Source of the DNA: Allobosea sp. BH3
Lineage (GTDB): Bacteria > Pseudomonadota > Alphaproteobacteria > Rhizobiales > Beijerinckiaceae
Assembly (NCBI RefSeq): GCF_025499465.1
Contig: NZ_JAIMCA010000002.1
Span: 434,001-498,000 of the forward strand
Length of the DNA: 64,000 bases
Direction of reading: 5' to 3'
In this document: one piece after another, positions 62,832 to 64,000 of the stretch
Layout of the letters: every line of letters begins with the position of its first letter
Position numbering within the stretch: position 1 is the first letter of the stretch
The notes under the pieces: generated by a model
Databases searched by the model: none
Told to the model about the DNA's origin: nothing
The model's input: the letters and a program-made list of their open reading frames with translations, nothing else
Translations under genes and position numbers: made by a program

Positions 62832-64000
62832 TCGGCGATGAACAGCGCCATCGCGCCGGTGATGCGCTTGACCGAGGCGAGGCTGACACGCTCGTCGAAG
62901 GCGTGGATGTTCTCGCCCATCGGCCCGTAGCAGAGCGCCGGAATCTTGTCGTAGAGCGCATGCACGCGGGTATCGAGATACGCTACCGTCGTGAAGCTCT
63001 TGAGCGGCTTGCCCAGCGCCGACTCATGGGCGCGGGCGAGCACGGCCTCGGCCTCGCTGCCGGGCTCCAGCACATAGCCCTCGGCCCAGAAGCCGTTGAA
63101 CGTCACCTTCGGCGGGTTGTTGGCGAGGAAGGAATCGGCGCGCGCGGCGGCGCGGATGCAGTCCTCGATACGCTGCGCGATCTCCTTGGCGGTGACGCCC
63201 GGATAGAGGCCGACGCGACAATCCACCTTGCACCAGCACGGCACGGAGGAGGCCCAGTCGCCGCCCTCGATCTTGCCGATGTTTAGGTTGATCGGATGCG
63301 GCTCGTTCTCGAAATGCTCGCGGCCGGCTTTCTCGACGTTGAACTCTTCTTCCAGCTTCCTCAGGGCCGCGACGACGCGATAGGCCGCGTCGATGGCGTT
63401 GGCGCCGATGCCCATCTCGCGCACATGGGCGGGGATGCCGCGCACCTCGAACTGGAACCAGAGCACGCCCGCATTGGCGCGGGCGAGCATCTCGTATTCG
63501 GGCTCCGGGATCAGCGCGGCATCGGCGCGGTATCCGCGCAGATGCGTCATCAGCGCGCCGTTGCCGGTCGATTCCTCCTCTACGACCGATTCCAGATAGA
63601 CGGTCGCGGCCGGCTGCAGGCCGATGCGCTTCAGGGCGTCGAGCGCATAGAAATTGGCGCCGGCGCCGGCCTTCATGTCGGCGCTGCCGCGGCCATACAT
63701 CCAGTCTCCCTCGATGACGGGGTCGAAGGGAGCATGCTTCCACTGGTCGAGCGGCCCGGCCGGCACCACATCGACATGGGCCTGCAGGATGAGCGAGCGG
63801 CCCTTCTCCTCGCGCGGATGGTGGATGCCGACGACGATCGGCGCCTGCGAATGGAATTCGGAGAACGGCGCCCCGCCCGGATGGGCGGCGATGGCGGCCT
63901 CGTCCATCTTGAAGCGATCGATGGTGAAGCCGCGCTCGGTCATGGCCCGGAAAACGAAGTCCTGGCAGGCGTGCTCTTCGGCCCGCAGCGAGGGGAAGCG
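62801..64000 (-). CDS. M20 family deacylase (ArgE/DapE type), 5' end outside the window
   Basis: At least 399 residues, open at the right edge: coding sense continues to position 64000 (RFPSLRAEEHACQDFVFRAM), so the true start lies beyond. Zinc ligands are visible: LQAHVDVVPAG (His, Asp), MYGRGSADMKAGA (Asp), catalytic and metal glutamates in VEEESTGNGALM, PEPEYE, and a final histidine in MGENIHAFDERV. These are dinuclear zinc amidohydrolases that remove acyl groups from amino acids or open related amides. It overlaps the DMT transporter gene. An internal ATG at 63943 is not the start. Confidence 0.9.
   Translation of the reverse strand, partial: RFPSLRAEEHACQDFVFRAMTERGFTIDRFKMDEAAIAAHPGGAPFSEFHSQAPIVVGIHHPREEKGRSLILQAHVDVVPAGPLDQWKHAPFDPVIEGDWMYGRGSADMKAGAGANFYALDALKRIGLQPAATVYLESVVEEESTGNGALMTHLRGYRADAALIPEPEYEMLARANAGVLWFQFEVRGIPAHVREMGIGANAIDAAYRVVAALRKLEEEFNVEKAGREHFENEPHPINLNIGKIEGGDWASSVPCWCKVDCRVGLYPGVTAKEIAQRIEDCIRAAARADSFLANNPPKVTFNGFWAEGYVLEPGSEAEAVLARAHESALGKPLKSFTTVAYLDTRVHALYDKIPALCYGPMGENIHAFDERVSLASVKRITGAMALFIAEWCGVESISA

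Overview
This is a GC-rich (roughly two-thirds G+C) chromosomal window from an alphaproteobacterium, most likely a Hyphomicrobiales (rhizobial-order) organism of the Bosea/Methylobacterium kind. The basis is the gene content: murA-DUF2948-hisD-UPF0262-tyrosine-phosphatase order, a membrane-anchored CycM-type cytochrome c beside kdsB-pheA, a ligase-associated DNA damage set, a DUF6460 protein, and intergenic palindromes of types common in that order. The species call is inference. There is no rRNA, CRISPR array, insertion sequence or prophage; one tRNA (Thr, GGT) is present.

Layout. 1-5.9 kb: MarR and LysR regulators, then a valine/methylmalonate-semialdehyde operon (mmsA, a small secreted protein, isobutyryl-CoA dehydrogenase, mmsB). 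5.9-9.9 kb: nudC, a stand-alone Fis-type DNA-binding protein, pheA, kdsB and cycM. 10.1-17.1 kb: a YejABEF-type peptide ABC transporter and deoB. 17.2-23.8 kb (minus strand): a chemoreceptor coupled to a small envelope protein, then the murA-hisD cluster. 24.2-30.6 kb: a signalling block with an RpfF-like DSF-synthase homologue, a membrane GGDEF-EAL protein, a cysteine-less dihydrolipoamide-dehydrogenase-like flavoprotein and a histidine kinase. 30.7-36.4 kb: an S24-type regulator, a DUF952 protein, pyrD, a Cache sensor with no output domain joined to a pentameric ligand-gated ion channel homologue, and an orphan NarL-type response regulator.

36.5-46.1 kb carries all four components of the ligase-associated DNA damage response (ATP-dependent ligase, metallo-beta-lactamase-fold exonuclease, Lhr-type helicase, PdeM phosphoesterase). 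They are interspersed with an SGNH hydrolase, a TPR-methyltransferase, a lectin-like secreted protein and an L,D-transpeptidase homologue with unusual active-site residues. 46.4-53.5 kb is a GntR-regulated TRAP transporter operon with AroQ-like, AroE-like and QuiC-like enzymes, which looks like uptake of a quinate/shikimate-type acid and conversion towards protocatechuate. 53.6-61.9 kb is a divergent GntR-regulated carbohydrate or sugar-acid locus: two permeases, two paralogous binding proteins, an enolase-superfamily dehydratase, an SDR and two uncharacterised proteins, but no ATPase. The window ends with a DMT exporter and a partial M20 deacylase that runs off the right edge.

The most unusual items are the Cache/ion-channel pair, the RpfF-like/GGDEF-EAL pair, the cysteine-less flavoprotein in an apparent operon with a histidine kinase, and the substituted residues in the AroQ-like, AroE-like and L,D-transpeptidase-like enzymes.
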